Source: Coffea arabica (Eukaryota > Streptophyta > Magnoliopsida > Gentianales > Rubiaceae). From it: DNA of 64,000 nt. Shown here piece by piece: positions 45,326-57,867 of this stretch. Under the pieces are notes generated by a model. The model made no database searches. It was not told the DNA's origin and worked only from the letters and a program-made list of their open reading frames with translations. The translations under genes were made by a program, and so were the position numbers. The stretch is from contig NC_092320.1 in NCBI RefSeq assembly GCF_036785885.1, forward strand, positions 22,259,557-22,323,556, read 5' to 3'. Every line of letters begins with the position of its first letter. The stretch's first letter is position 1.

Positions 45326-46311
45326 GCAGTGGGGAGAGCATAAGAAGACCGTCTTATGTAAATATGAACTTGCTTCTGCTTGTTTGAACTCCTTTCTTGC
45401 TTAGTTTTTGTCGAAGTTCTTCATCACTGGTTTATATTAATTGCCTTCACTGAATTCAAGCAAACAGTTAGATTGTCGCAACTTGATTTCTTTTAACTGC
45501 TTATCTTATATCTGGTGCATCGATGGAACAACAAGTTTTGGAAACATCAATAAGCTATGACATTTCTCCTTGGAAATGAACAGTTGAAATTAATTGAAAG
45601 AAGTCTAGAGATCGGTCGTTGTTCTTGGTCTGAAGCCCTTTTCTGAGTTCAACATTTACAGTTAATGTTCAATGGACATTTAAAATAAGACTACCAACAT
45701 GGTGGAAAATGGCTCATGTTGTTCTCTATATCTAGGTTTTAGCTATTTTTAAAGATGCAAGACATGTATGTGTTCTGTATTAGAATGAAGGTAGACTAAA
45801 TTTTTTTAATGAATCCCCGTATTTGAGTAATTCATGTAAACTTTCGACTAACCTCAACTTGGCACTAGATGTAGTATATCTTTGCATATTTGCTTTATAT
45901 TGAAGCTGTTGCAAAGCAGAATGTCCTTGTTTAAGGGCAGCTTTGTTTATTGATTGGATTTTATGGAGTTGATTCTGCTGTATCAGGTCTTGGGGATTTT
46001 CAATACGCTAAAGGTGCTTTTTTATCCTCCCTTGCAGGGGAGGGATGCGATTTAAGAAGTGCGGAGGGGAAAGGGGGATTTGAGCCCAAGACCTCTAATC
46101 ATTAGGGCCTCAACCTCAGCCACTAGAACAGGGCCTCCTCTAATTCTAAAGGTGCTTCTGGAATGTTGCCTCTGATGATGTTGTTTATATTCTCAGTGGA
46201 CTAGGTTTGAAGACAAATGTCAATCTTGTGGTGGTTATATTAGTTGGGAATTCATCTGCAAGCATTTATGTTGGCCTAAGGAATATACCTGCAAATGCCT
46301 TGAAGCTGTAA
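45326..46311 (+). pseudogene. Decayed partial copy of HMG-CoA lyase
   Basis: Two pieces of the lyase gene remain. At 45326-45355 GCAG-TGGGGAGAGCATAAG and AAGACCGTCT match the acceptor and start of exon 2. From about 45700 the sequence follows intron 7 ('ACCTCAACTTGGCACTAG', GCAAAGCAG), and 45958-46311 follows exon 8: GTTGATTCTGCTGTATCAGG (VDSAVSG), the CTAAAGGTGCTTCTGG block, GTTTATATTCTCAGTGGACT and GCAAATGCCTTGAAGCTG-TAA. Frameshifts, a lost Gly-Gly-Cys-Pro block (now GDFQYAKG), and a 126-bp SINE insert break it. Exons 1 and 3-7 are missing. The copy of the 3' flank continues to about 46390, and again near 47045. It follows U6 copy 2 as the real gene follows U6 copy 1, so both arose in one duplication. 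Confidence 0.88.
46020..46145 (-). mobile_element. SINE inserted in the lyase pseudo-exon 8, 12-bp TSD
   Basis: An exact 12-bp duplication, CTAAAGGTGCTT, of the pseudo-exon itself flanks it (46008-46019 and 46146-46157). On - it has an A-box-like TTCTAGTGGCTGAGG, a B box GGGCTCAAATCCC, a C-rich CTTTCCCCTCC stretch and a short A-rich tail. It entered after the duplication, since the intact exon 8 lacks it. Related pieces lie at 985, 29144 and 50700. Confidence 0.85.
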
Positions 46312-48832
46312 GGTTTTTCGGATGCCTTGAGTGGAGTGGTAACTCGTGTGTCCAAGCTGAAAGAGAATATCTTGGTTTTGGGAGGTTGGCTTTATTATCA
46401 GTTCCATGCAATTTAGTGGCAAAGGATTTATTGGTCCATGAAAATCTCAATGTATATATTTCTCATCATTGCAGTAAAATAGCAATAGTGAAGAAAACCT
46501 TTTTATTTTTTTCTACCGTCTATGGCGCATATATATACAGAAAAGTTCAGTAATGCTCATGTAAAAAGCCTTTTCTTTTCAACATTTCTGAATGAGTACA
46601 TTATTTTTGGAGCACCAATTTGTAAATCAACCAACATTCATGGTCAGAATGATTAATGCTACTAATTGAACTTAATGGAGTACATAATCTGCATTTCTGA
46701 CTCCTCAGAAACACTGCAGTATGTTCAATGAATTGTTGTTTAAGAATTCCTTAGTTAGAACAGAATGATTTGATCTATGTCAATACTTTTGTTTGCTATG
46801 TTGCATTGGGAAGTGTAGATTTGTCTGATTGTGCTGTAGATATTACAGTGCTGTAGACACTCCAGTATGTCTGATTTGTCTGTTAGCTTTCTGTTTTTAT
46901 ATCATAACATAACATACAATGAGATGTTAAAATTCAAATGTTTGATCTTGAATCTTGTGAAAGAGCTTGCTCAAGTGGTGTAGCACACTTTTTAAAACTT
47001 TAGCATCCTTCACCAGATCAAAGATATGTTTCTATCTAGTTGTTGGAGGATGGCCATTGATGGCTCTTATCCAAGCAGGAGAGTGCTTTAAACCTGTGTA
47101 GGCATTGAGTAGCTCATTCGGCTTAAGAATGTACAAATGATATATCAAGCTTCCTTGCCTGTACTTTGATTACGCCAGGTTGTTTTCTTATATCAAGATA
47201 GGCTCTGTCCTTTGATTTCTTTTGAGTTTTTCTCTAAGCAGTTGTCTTGTCTTCAAGTGGTTTTATGGGTACTGAACTGGAGCTTGCTAAAGCTGCGTTT
47301 ACTCTTTCTTGATTTTATCATAGATGCCCATACATGTGATTCTTTACAATAAAAAGGAGAAAAAGGTTGGAGAAACTTTTCTAAACAAAGATATGGACAA
47401 ATCTAAGTTAGCATTTCTGGGTTCAAAGGATCCTCTTTTTGGCCTACATATTTGTTTGGTAACCAAACTTCCCCAAGTGATTCTTGGCATTGAAAATGTA
47501 CCACATAAATGACAAGTTGTCTTCAATGTTATTATCCTTTTGTCCAAGTAGCAAAATGTACATCCATGCTCCAGCAGATGTCCACCTTGAAAGCACAATC
47601 AGATAAAATCCATTCCATTTTTGTAGGATGTAAAAGCCAATTCCAAAGGCCATGCATTCTTTTCCCCCAAAATTTTGTTTCTATAAGTGGAATAAATAGT
47701 GTTGGCTGGACTACTTTATGTTCTATATCCTCAAAATATCTTTTCCTTTTTTTTTTATCCTCATAATTTTTCATTCAATAAAATTTTTACTACTCTATTT
47801 TCCCTTCTTCAAGTTGGAATATTTACATGAAAAGAATTTATTCAATCAGATACTGTTCATTATTACCTCACTTCATCTAGAACTTGACTTGGATAAATAT
47901 CTATTGTTGTATCCATGAATATTCTTCACTTCTTTATAAGGTGTAAAAGTATCCTCAAAACTGGATGATTTTGCAATCTTTTGGTGATGAGGTTTCGGAT
48001 TAGTTCGTAGGGCGGCTTAACTTTATATAACTACATTTACTCCCCATCTATTTTTATGAACTAAAATTATCATTGTACTAACACAGAAATCCAATATAGA
48101 ATGGACTAAAACAATATAGATAATTGACATGCTAAAACCAACATTGAACATGAAGTATGTATAACGGTTGGAATAACTTCTTTAAACAATTGTTGGGGTT
48201 GATCCAATAGTCAGGAGAGGGCTCTTAGAATCTTCTTCGCTGTCGAATTCAGAGTTTGAATTCAATACTTAACACAATGGGACGAGAAGGGCATAAGAAA
48301 GTGTAAGAGTGTAGGGGAAAAAAAAAAAAATTCTTTTAAGTGCGCCGCCCACGTGATATTTTTCAGAGTAAATTGCCTATTATTTGCTTCTTTGATTAAT
48401 TCAGTTGACTTTAATACTTGAACATACTTTTGGAAGACTGTCCAATTCTTTCGGTTAAAAAGCTCCATTTACTGTATTAAAATCTTCTAGTGTTGTTAAA
48501 TCTTGGGATCCAGTGTGTGCTGTATGTGATTAACAACCCTCACTGTTCAATCATTACCTTTAATTAAATTATGCCCAGATAGTGACAATTGATGATGTTA
48601 GCTAACCTTGTTTTGCTTTTCTGATGGAATGTGTTTTACCATTTTTGGTGAAAGCTGGAAGAACAAGATCAATGAAATGTTAGGTTAAAATTGGCAAATT
48701 ATAGGAGCCAAAAATTTCAGGCACATTACTTAGATGATCCTCTGCTGTTTTGCACCAGTACGAATAGTATATATCCTAGGCTTATGAGTGTCCGAATCTG
48801 ATAAACAATCTTGTCCGGTGTAGCATAAAAAA
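46312..48832. other. Spacer after the lyase pseudogene
   Basis: The first 80 bp are the decayed lyase 3' flank, and 47020-47065 repeats GGAGGATGGCCATTGATGGC from 43598. 47320-47780 has several overlapping open frames on both strands (the longest 85 codons, 47509-47766 on +) with no domain that I recognise. The rest is AT-rich. Confidence 0.45.
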
Positions 48833-48970
48833 GGATTAATCTTCTATACACTGATAGTATATACATTTTTACCATTTGATGCATAACACATAATCCGAAT
48901 TTGAATTTGAAATTTAAATTTTACATATATGTCATATATCCAACCACGACAGTGTATACAAGATTTACTC
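48833..48970. mobile_element. Mutator-type MITE family A, copy 3, 138 bp
   Basis: The ends GGATTAATCTTCTATACAC and AGATTTACTC, with CTGATAGTATATACA and GACAGTGTATACA inside, match copies 1 and 2. The A-rich flanks CATAAAAAA and TTAAAAAAA only resemble each other, so a target duplication cannot be shown. The right end is shortened. Confidence 0.7.
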
Positions 48971-50689
48971 TTAAAAAAAACACTTGATCTACTCAAGCCA
49001 ATAAATTAATTCATAAAACTCAATATTATGTTAATTATGAATGAACTTTTTAGGAATAACAAAGAAACAAATAAAAAAAAATAGAATATAATTACTTGAA
49101 AACTAAAAGATGACGATTACCGTAATATTATTTCGATGATACTTCAAGGATTTTTTTTTTTAATTTAAGTTGATGTCCCCTGTCACATTTAAATTTGATT
49201 TGAGGGATTTTGTTTTGGCAAAAGAGAATTAATTATTACTACATGGTTATTTACATTCAATTGTAAATTGTGATTGCTTACATTTCTTGAGGATGCATTT
49301 CACTTATTTTATTTTAATTTATTTTATTTGTTTGGGCGTGGAGTATCGACTAATAGTTTTTCGACAGCTATCACAGTAGTGTGACGTCAGCATGATTAGA
49401 GATGGCTTAAAAGTTCATTCTTTTTAACTAATCATGCTTTTTAACAACTTTTTCCATCAGTAATCAACAGGTAAGATGCTAATAATGACGATCCTTGGTC
49501 ACCTACTTGTCCCCCATGAGAACAGCCACCAAATAGAACAGTTGAATGCTTTTTGTGCATGGAAAATTAATACAGGATTTTTAGCTTTAATTCCTGGATT
49601 TATAAATTTATTGGGCTATTATTTTTTTTTTAATATAAGACCATGGTTTAGTATATTTTCCCTGGCTCAATATAGGTAATTGACATCCTAAGATAATTGA
49701 CGAGGAATATCAAAGCAGAACATGTATCTCTTTTAAAAATTTTTTGGGAATAATTGCATCCAGATTTTTTTTTTTTTAGAAAAAGAAAGAAGTAAATACA
49801 GGTTGCATCAGGAAAAATGACTACAAATCCAGCTGGCATTTTTGTTTTTCAGTTTTAGTGTAGACTATCAAATTTGTACGTCTTCCTGCTTAAATATTTT
49901 GTTGACACATTTTTTTATTAATCTTTGTACTTCACATACATCACCACGCAACTATAAAATATCCCGTTTTCAGCAAAAAGCTTTCAAAAACTCCAATTTA
50001 AACGGGCTTGAGATTGAATGGAAAGAGCTTAGAATTGTTCAAAAGGGCCAATGGCCAACAAACTGCTCTCTTACATCTCATAATGGTCGTTGCATCCTAA
50101 GATTGAATGTCTATTATATTGCTTTACTTTTTCTTCTTCTTCTTCTTTTCTTGTGTTCTTTTTCTTTTTTTTGAGGCCAATTTCATGAGAGGAGATGAAG
50201 GAGGAACAATCCCAAAGGAAATTTGGGAGCAGCGAAAAATGAGTCCCTTTTCAAGGATGTGGTAGAAAGACATTTGATCATCAAGATATATATCTCCAAT
50301 TTACTATGGTCACCCCTCTTTAGATATAGGTCTTTTGTTTTTGTTGACACAAACTTTGAGAGCCAAGAATTCCTTTATATTTTGCTATAGAAGCTCCCAC
50401 ATATTTCTAGTTTTTTTTTTATTATATGTGATTCAGCTCTTCCTCAAAATCCAGTTTTTTTTTTTTTTTAGTAGCCATATTTACTCTTTCAAAATGTTAC
50501 CAAAAGTTGTACATTGCAAAAAAGTCCAAATATTATTAATTATAACTTTTACCATACAAATACCCTAGTTCCACTTTTTTTTTTTGTGATTTTTTTAGTC
50601 TCAAAGATCTTAAACACTAACATCACTTTTAAAACTCGCAAAGCGATATATTAAACGTAGTTCTATTTCCACAATTATCAAAAAAAAAA

Positions 50690-50775
50690 AAAAAAAGACT
50701 TAGAGATCCTGAGTTCAAATCCCCCTTCCTCCCTACTTCTTAAATCCCACCCCTCCCCTATCAGAAAAAAATTTT
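50690..50775 (+). repeat. SINE fragment
   Basis: GAGATCCTGAGTTCAAATCC holds a pol III B box (GTTCAAATC), followed by CCCCTTCCTCCCTACTTCTT and AAATCCCACCCCTCCCC, the same order as the insert at 46020 read on its sense strand. The A-box half is missing; an A run precedes it. Confidence 0.55.
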
Positions 50776-51816
50776 AAAAAAAATTAAAGTCCAACAATCA
50801 ACTTAATGAATGTAGAATTGTTGGTGATGATTCTTAAGGGCAAAATTAATCTGTAATCCCTAAATCTCCATGAATAAAAGAAGCAAATCCACTAGTAAAA
50901 CTCTTGATTAGTTTTCTTTTGTTTTCTTCCTTTGTGGCCCTTGTGTACATCGTACCATAACGCCTTTGAATTTTGAATGGGATTCATCAATAATTTTGTA
51001 CTGTACTATATAGTATGGAGCTTAGAACCAAACAAAAACCAAAGGCGTCTTTCAATCATTTAATGCGCCCTATTGAGACAGACAATGTCACGTTTGAAGA
51101 AAATAGTGCAGTGGCCGGGCATCAGGGAATGGGACTTCAATTGCTTTTTTACTATGCAGGGTATGGTGAAATCTTCAACAAATATTTTTTTTGTACGGTT
51201 TATTAATCAAGTCGTGTACACCATTGCAAGCAGGACGTGAATATAATTTCCACTTCTTTTTTTTTTTTTTTTGTTTTTAACAAAACTGATGATGCATAGA
51301 CCGCCTTAGAAATCTTTACTAGCTAGTACTAATATGATATAAGAAAACACATCTGAGATTGGATATTATTTAGTACATCTCCATCTAATATCACCCTTCA
51401 AAGAAATGCAACTAAAAGGTTAAGGATTTTATGTTCCTTATTTTAGAACCAGAAAGAATAATGGAATGCCAAATTGGTTCTCATAAGCACCTCTCTTCCT
51501 GATTTTTCTACTGAAAATATGCAACATGCAATTCATCAGATGGGGAAGGCTTGGTGTTGGTATGAAAATATTTACCAACTGCATATATTGCAGTTAAAAC
51601 GTTTAAGAATCAGACCCTAAAGAAAGTATGTGAGATTTTGTGGAAATTTTTAAGGCCGGTTTGGATTGAAGATTTTATGAATTTCTTTTTAAAAAAATAA
51701 TACAATTGTAGCACTTTTCAGAATGTGAAGTTTGTCAAAAGATACAATTAGTTTGCATTTATCTGAGAATTTTAACTTCTAAACACTAATCTTGCATGTA
51801 TAATTTGCCAAAAAAA

Positions 51817-51830
51817 GGGGGGGGGGGGGG
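51817..51830. repeat. Run of 14 G
   Basis: Fourteen consecutive G after a run of A. Rare in this AT-rich window; a likely length-variable site or sequencing-error hotspot. Confidence 0.9.
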
Positions 51831-52569
51831 AAATTAGGTCTGTCCTAGTGTCTAGTTGCTGTCCAAACACAACTTGCAAGGAAGTAAAGTATAGGTTTTA
51901 CCAGCAGCTAAAAGGGTGTACAAAATTTTTGAGGAAAATAACAAAGTAACAAGCATGATGATTCTGAAATTTGCGAACTATCAACTGCTGAACTTTAAAG
52001 TACACTATAACCAAACTATGTGAATAACATCTGAAATCTGACAATACTTTTCTCCCCTATCTCCAGCTACAGCCTAAAACATATACTATTTTCAACTTAT
52101 GTGTCTAGATGTTAACTTTTGAAATCACAACGAATCCTACTAGAGTCCTTTTTTCTGACCAAAGTAGGCAAAATACCAAAGCTAAAGCAAACTAGCTAGT
52201 AGCAATTTGTAGCCGAAAGGGCAGTATAGAATTAGAACCCCACCAGGTTAAGAAGAAAAGCAGGATCTGGCTGGGGGTGGGTCCAAAACCATTGTAAAAT
52301 GCCACAGAAATTCACGTTCGTTATAAGTGCTTTTGTTTTCATCTTGGCATGCACAAGAAGCAATCTATGATACATCTACATGCATGTACATTTCATCATT
52401 TGTCCATATTGTACATTTCATTTATGTAAATGTCCGTGCGCCCGTGTACCTGTTTCTGTATTCCCTGCGTGGTCTTGTTTGTGTGTGTATGTGTGCGAGA
52501 AAAAAGGCCCATACTCTACTAGAACTAAGCAACTACAACCTTTTCCATTATCTTCTACTTACAAAAAAA

Positions 52570-52655
52570 AAACACACACACACACACATATATACGTATA
52601 TATGTATCTTTGTATGTGTATATGTTTATATACACATATATATATATATATGCAT
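52570..52655. repeat. Compound CA/TA microsatellite
   Basis: (CA)n, then TATATACGTATATATGTAT-like and (TA)n stretches. It creates apparent open frames of low-complexity His/Thr/Ile/Tyr on +. Confidence 0.85.
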
Positions 52656-52726
52656 ATGTATACCTATTATCTTCTGGTGGAAGTGTATGTTTTCTCTTAA
52701 ATTTTTCTAGTTTATACCTCGTTTGG

Positions 52727-52855
52727 ATTGCTATTTTTAGTAGCTTTTGTAGAAAAATATAATGTAGCGATTTAATGTATGTGATATAAAAAGATGATTA
52801 GAAAATGTGTTTACAAAAACATAGAAATTTTCTATGGAAAATCACAATCCAAACA
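52727..52855. mobile_element. Short MITE, about 129 bp, TTTGGATTG ends
   Basis: The ends CGTTTGGATTGCTATTTTT and, inverted, TGTTTGGATTGTGATTTTC pair over about 19 bp. The inside (TATAATGTAGCG, GTGATATAAAAAGATGATTA) resembles 57545-57690, which suggests a family. No clean target duplication. Confidence 0.6.
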
Positions 52856-53753
52856 ATTGGTTGAGAGAGCCCATCTTCTAAACATTTCAATTTTGAAAAA
52901 TGGTGGTCTTGTATCAACCACGGGAAATGGTGATTAGTTATAAGTTTTTGTGTCGATATCACAACTGAGGGTTACATGTAATATTATCGACAAGTAGTTA
53001 GACATGAATGATCTTCAAGTGTAAATTTCAGAATGATTGGTCAAATAACCTAAAAATAACATTTAAAGTTCAAAGGTGCTTAAACCTACTATTCATATAA
53101 TCATGTCTAGGAAAAATCTACAAAAGTGGAAAACAAACTAAACTTTCCTGTTCAACTCCCTGGGTTTTTTGGTACTAGAACGACGCCATTTTCTCTCTAT
53201 AACTTTTTGCCTTGTACTTTTCTCTTTTCCCTCCAGAATAGTGAAACATATCCCAGAGGAGTCGTGCTATTTTGTCTTCTTTGCTTGATTGTTTTATGTA
53301 AGAAATGAATTAATTTTCTCCACCCTGTGATGCTATTAATGAAGAACTGCAAGGAATAATCACCAGAAAAAGGGAAAGGAAGCAGAGCAACGAGTAATAT
53401 TAATTACATCAACAACCACATTAATGGCATTAATAGTCACAGAATAATCAGCTAAAAGTATTTCCTGAACAAATATTTTGGTTATACAGATTTTCCTTCA
53501 AACAATTTAAGTATTTGCTCACCAAAAGAAAAAGAAAAAGAAAAAAGAAAATGTCAAACTAACTTCCATATACAACCTTACTGGTTATTCTTCTTTTTTT
53601 TTAAGGCAAATGAAAATTTCGAAAAGAAGAGAGGAAAAAAAAAAAGAAATAGTAGGATATTATGCTATGAAAGAACAAAGAAAATGAGAAAAATCAAAAA
53701 GGAAAAATGTCAAAGGTTGAATGAGTGAATCAAGCTTTTTTTTTTTCTGCTAC

Positions 53754-54038
53754 TTATCTGTTGTGAAGAGGATTTGGACCTGTATACACTTTTCTCTTTT
53801 CACCACCAAAAATCTCATCATCGGCACTATCCTTATCTGCATTTCCTCTGAAATTTTTATGGGCTCTTGCAGCTTCTGTTGAAGGCACAGAACCAACTTT
53901 GAAGCTGCTGAATTTACCATGGTGATCTTCTGCAGAACTCTTTGTTGCTTCCAACTGAAAAAGAATCAGCAGAAGAAGAGATAGACAGGCCAAATTTCTC
54001 CATAATCCCATTTGTTTCTTGATAAAAAAGCAAGTCAT
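53754..54038 (-). CDS. CLE (CLAVATA3/ESR-related) peptide precursor
   Basis: A 94-residue secreted signalling-peptide precursor with no intron, the usual form for CLE genes. The N-terminus MTCFFIKKQMGLWRNLACLS continues into LLLLILFQLEA, a signal peptide. Met10 could be the true start since the hydrophobic core follows it closely. A variable hydrophilic middle follows. The C-terminal CLE motif is RKVYTGPNPLHN followed by Arg and stop. It keeps the GPNP core, whose prolines are hydroxylated or arabinosylated in known CLEs, and the LHN end. CLE peptides bind CLAVATA1-type leucine-rich receptor kinases and control meristem or vascular cell fate. Tyr in place of the usual Pro or His at motif position 4 is uncommon. 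I cannot assign an orthologue number. Confidence 0.92.
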   Translation of the reverse strand: MTCFFIKKQMGLWRNLACLSLLLLILFQLEATKSSAEDHHGKFSSFKVGSVPSTEAARAHKNFRGNADKDSADDEIFGGEKRKVYTGPNPLHNR

Positions 54039-57000
54039 GGCATGTGGGATTTCAATAGAAAAGTTGTTCGCCCTTCCCTAGATGGTGGAGGCTGTAAATG
54101 TTTTTGTGCAGGCCAAACAGGTCACTAAAACTAATGGTGGAGAAACTTTTTGTTTTGGCCTTGCTTAGATGCCTTGAAGTTTGAAGAAGCTGCAAAGTCA
54201 ATGGTGGGAAAAAGAGGCAATATGCATAGGTTTTGCTGCGCAGGCTAATTTAAATTTGGTAAATTGTGTATTCTTGGGAACTTTTCATTTCTGATTTCAG
54301 AGCCAAAAAAACTTGCTGTCTAAAGCTCTACTTTCAGGGACACCTTACTGGGATTTCTTTGTGCTTCTCTTTAGTCCTCCCTATTTTTCCTTTTCCTTTT
54401 TGTTTGTGGGGGGAGTTTTTATGGGGGTGGGGTTGGGAGAGGGTGGTGCTGAAGGAGAATGGTCTTTCTTGGTTTTCTTGGTTAGAGAGGAGGTAGAACT
54501 TTTTGGGTGCAGATGCTGACTGACTTGTTTGAAAGTCCACCAAGTCTCTCCTCTGAATCTTTAGTGATCTTGGGTCATGTGAGATCAATCATTTTCTTGG
54601 CTTTACCTTTGGGTTTGTTGGAGAAGGCCTAGTGTTTTGTAAGGAAGGTTGTTGCCTAGTTTGTGAGTAGAATGTCTGTCATGCTCTTAAAGTTTATGGA
54701 ATACCATTATATATATTTCAGATAAAGTCAATAAAAAGTGCCACCCCTTTCAGTTTTCAACCAAAAAATAAAAAGACTAAACATTATTTGTCTTTAAAAT
54801 CAGGCCTCACTGACTTGGCAATAAGGACTTGTTTGGATCTGCGCTTTTTTTTTTTATCAATATTATTTGTATTTTGACACCATTTTCTAGTGTACTAATT
54901 TGCCTTTTTGACCATTTTGCCCCATTGCATGCGAAGGGATATCTGATTATAGACATCAAACTAAAAGAATTTTGCTTATATTTTGCCTTGGCATTTTAAG
55001 GGAGGAAGCTTGTAAATATGTTTTAGTGATGATTCTCAAAACAAATCAAATAAGTAATTAATTGTTTCAGGCTTTTGGGAACACATACTTTTTTACAACA
55101 AACAGTGCCATGGACACCCTCAAGTCTTGATATAAGGCTCTGAAATTGTGACAGTAAGACCCCAAGTGTCCAGAGATGCCCTTCTTTCTCAAAATTGTCA
55201 TAGTGTATCCAGGGTGGTGAAATGCTCTCAAGGCCAATTTATGTATGTTGATAATAAGTAAATTTTTATTTTTAAAGAAGTTATTTGTCCAAATCATTGG
55301 CAGGCTAAATTTGCAAAAGGTTTTTTTACCATAAATCATGAGAATGTTAGGGGTAATTTTTTTGTACAATTCAAACATATATCCCCAACAATTCCAACTT
55401 AGCAAAGGTAATAAAATTTTCTGAACTTCTTTCTTTTCCCTGTACAGTCAAAATTTGCTTCATCAATTCTGATATGGTTTTAACACATAAATAAAATGCC
55501 TAGTACTGAAGAGCAAGTGGTCAAAACACACTGTGGGTAGCAATAATCCTAAATTTGTCTTGAGATTTTATCACAGCGGTGCATTGCACCAAGATGTTTC
55601 CATTATAAGACTAAAACTGAGCTAAAACATGGGACCTTACTACATAATAATTGGCCAGCTGAAGAGCACTCTAGTGCTAACCCTCCAGTGATGGTTTAGA
55701 TATGATACAGCACAACTCCATAAAATATATTTCACATGATGTGAAGTCACATAGAAAAAGAGATGTCATATCTAACAGCTGCTTAGAAAAGGAAATTAGA
55801 ACAGAAAATATTCTTTTCAGGTTAATTTAGCAGTCTTCCAATCTAGAAGATTGATGTGAAATGCCAAAAAAAAAAAAACATGGACAAATAGTGAGAGTCA
55901 GGGAATGTTTTTTTCTTGTAGTTTGGAGTATAACCTATACCCCAACCAAACTTGTCACTTATAGGCTCTGAAATTTGATATTGAGTCCCTTTTTTTTTAT
56001 TGGAAATTCAGTTGATCTTTTCCTGTCCTCTCACATATTTTAGATTAGTCTGAAAAGAAATGTAATGCCAATATGCTTAATTGCATGCTTATTAGTACGT
56101 GTTTTCATGTGATAAGGCATGAAAAACTTTTAAATTTTCCCTAGAAAAGAGTAAATATAGCCCTTTACACAATATCATGATTAACAAAAGCATAAAGCTC
56201 ACGCACCTTGAATTATAAATCCGACCTATTAATTTATGATTAATTCTAATATCTAATTGAAATTGAACAAATGAAAATGAGAGTAATTATAGAATCTGAA
56301 GCTGTCGAGTAATGAGACAACATCATTTGTGAAATGACTAAAACAATTAAGATTACTAGTGGGGCATGGAGATATGGAATGTGAATATCAGAGAGTTTAT
56401 GCAGCGGTCACTTTCTTAGAAGAAATGATGTTGTCCCTTGTTACCTTTCTTATTCTAAGAAAAAACCAACAGTAGATGGAAAAGTTATGTAGACCAAAGA
56501 AAAATTATGCAACCCCCCAAAAAAAAAAGTGGCAGCAAAAAATCTTGCATTTCATTATTAGGTAGAGAATATTTCTAGCAAAATCTTCTTCTAACAACCA
56601 CCCCTTTCTCCTCCTTTCTCCTTGAAAGGAAAAAAAAGTAAAAAGCCCTTTTAATTGTTCATAGCCTAATCTGCACAAACAACTTTATGTGAATTTTATG
56701 GCTCCTCTGCAGATTTAACCGTATCAATATGAAGGTGCTTGTATCACTACGAAAGGATAGGCAGTCACTGAGTTAAACCCTGTTTGCTGATTCCTTTGAT
56801 CTTACGTTCTTTGGTGGAAGAGAATGATGAACCTGGACTGATTTTCATGGTGACCTTATAATATATGATGAGTTTTCCTACGGTATAGATCGTTCATAAT
56901 AGGCCTGATTTACAGTATGGCATTGCAAAAGGATATTGATTTTAAGCTGCACCTTTAAAGTTTAATATTCTCCAAATTTGTACTTTGGACCACATACATT

Positions 57001-57540
57001 ATCCAGCTCAGGTTTCTTCAATTTTATTTCATAGTTTCATGAAGATTGAGCCAAGGGCGGTTTTTATCTGGCATTTAGATATAAATTTTCCGTGGGATTG
57101 GCAATCCTTTGACGATGATCATATATGACTCTATTGACACAACTTTGCCCTCTCCAGTGAAGAAGAATTTCTGAACCAGCTTGGTGGAGTCATGGGACCA
57201 AATTGCAAAAAGGAAAGAATGGGGATGTCTTAATGATGAACTTGAAACGTCAAAGGGGCAATATGATAATAAAACATTGTGGCAAGGAGTAATTCAGAAT
57301 TAACTATGACTAGTTCTTTTGTTAGAGTAGATAATGAGACAAAATACCGGAGAGATTTGACTTTCTAGTTTTTTAATGTGAATAAAGAAACAAAATGCAG
57401 ACGAGGTAAAAGCATGTAGATGTAAATTATGGTGCCAAATTGATCAATGACACTACCCTAGAATAAAGCATTCACATTGGGCACCTCATGGAACCTAGCT
57501 ATTTGATCAATATGCAGGCAAACTCCATCAGGATTGCATT
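54039..57540. other. CLE upstream region and intergenic DNA
   Basis: The CLE promoter should lie in the first kilobase here (CLE reads leftward); I could not fix a TATA box. Open frames at 54266-54588 overlap a G-rich tract (about 54408-54445) and a T/C-rich block and show no domain. A - strand frame at 55067-55405 also shows none. The rest is AT-rich. Confidence 0.4.
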
Positions 57541-57690
57541 TTTTTTAAAAGAGATTTTGAAAAAATAATACTGTAACAGTTTACGTGATGCACCAGCTAA
57601 CGACATGTGAGATAAAAAGATGACCAAAAAATGTACAATTGAAATAACATCGTAAAATCCAAAAAATTTTCCAACATTCCGAACGACCTC
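57541..57690. repeat. Decayed MITE-like repeat related to 52727
   Basis: AATACTGTAACAG, GTGAGATAAAAAGATGACCA and AAAATGTACAATTGAAA follow the same order as in 52727-52855. The ends are decayed (ATTCCGAACGACC on the right for an inverted GGTCGTTCGGAAT-type end). Confidence 0.4.
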
Positions 57691-57867
57691 TAATGCCCTC
57701 CCTGTAACATCTTCAGCAGCTCTATATTTTTGCTTTGAACTTTGAACTTATAATTTATTAAAGGAAAGATAACACAATAGTGCTCAATATTAATTGGTTA
57801 GCTTCTTTAGCTGACAGGTTAAAGTTTTCCAGTTTAGATGACTCATATCCAGGATGCTCTACCCTGA

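Larger units (their letters stand above)
48971..53753. other. AT-rich intergenic DNA with small repeats
   Basis: No gene is recognised. It holds a SINE fragment (50690-50770), a run of 14 G (51817-51830), a (CA)n/(TA)n-rich microsatellite (52570-52655) that makes the open frames 52327-52710 spurious, and a short MITE (52727-52855). Several T and A runs lie near 50.1-50.7 kb and 53.5-53.7 kb. Confidence 0.5.

Noticed and set aside
52327..52710. 127- and 106-codon open frames
   Set aside because: The translations are His/Thr/Ile/Tyr runs from a CA/TA microsatellite and have no domain.
54266..54588. Open frames on both strands upstream of the CLE gene
   Set aside because: They are translations of a G-rich and a T/C-rich tract without any domain; the region is more likely promoter.
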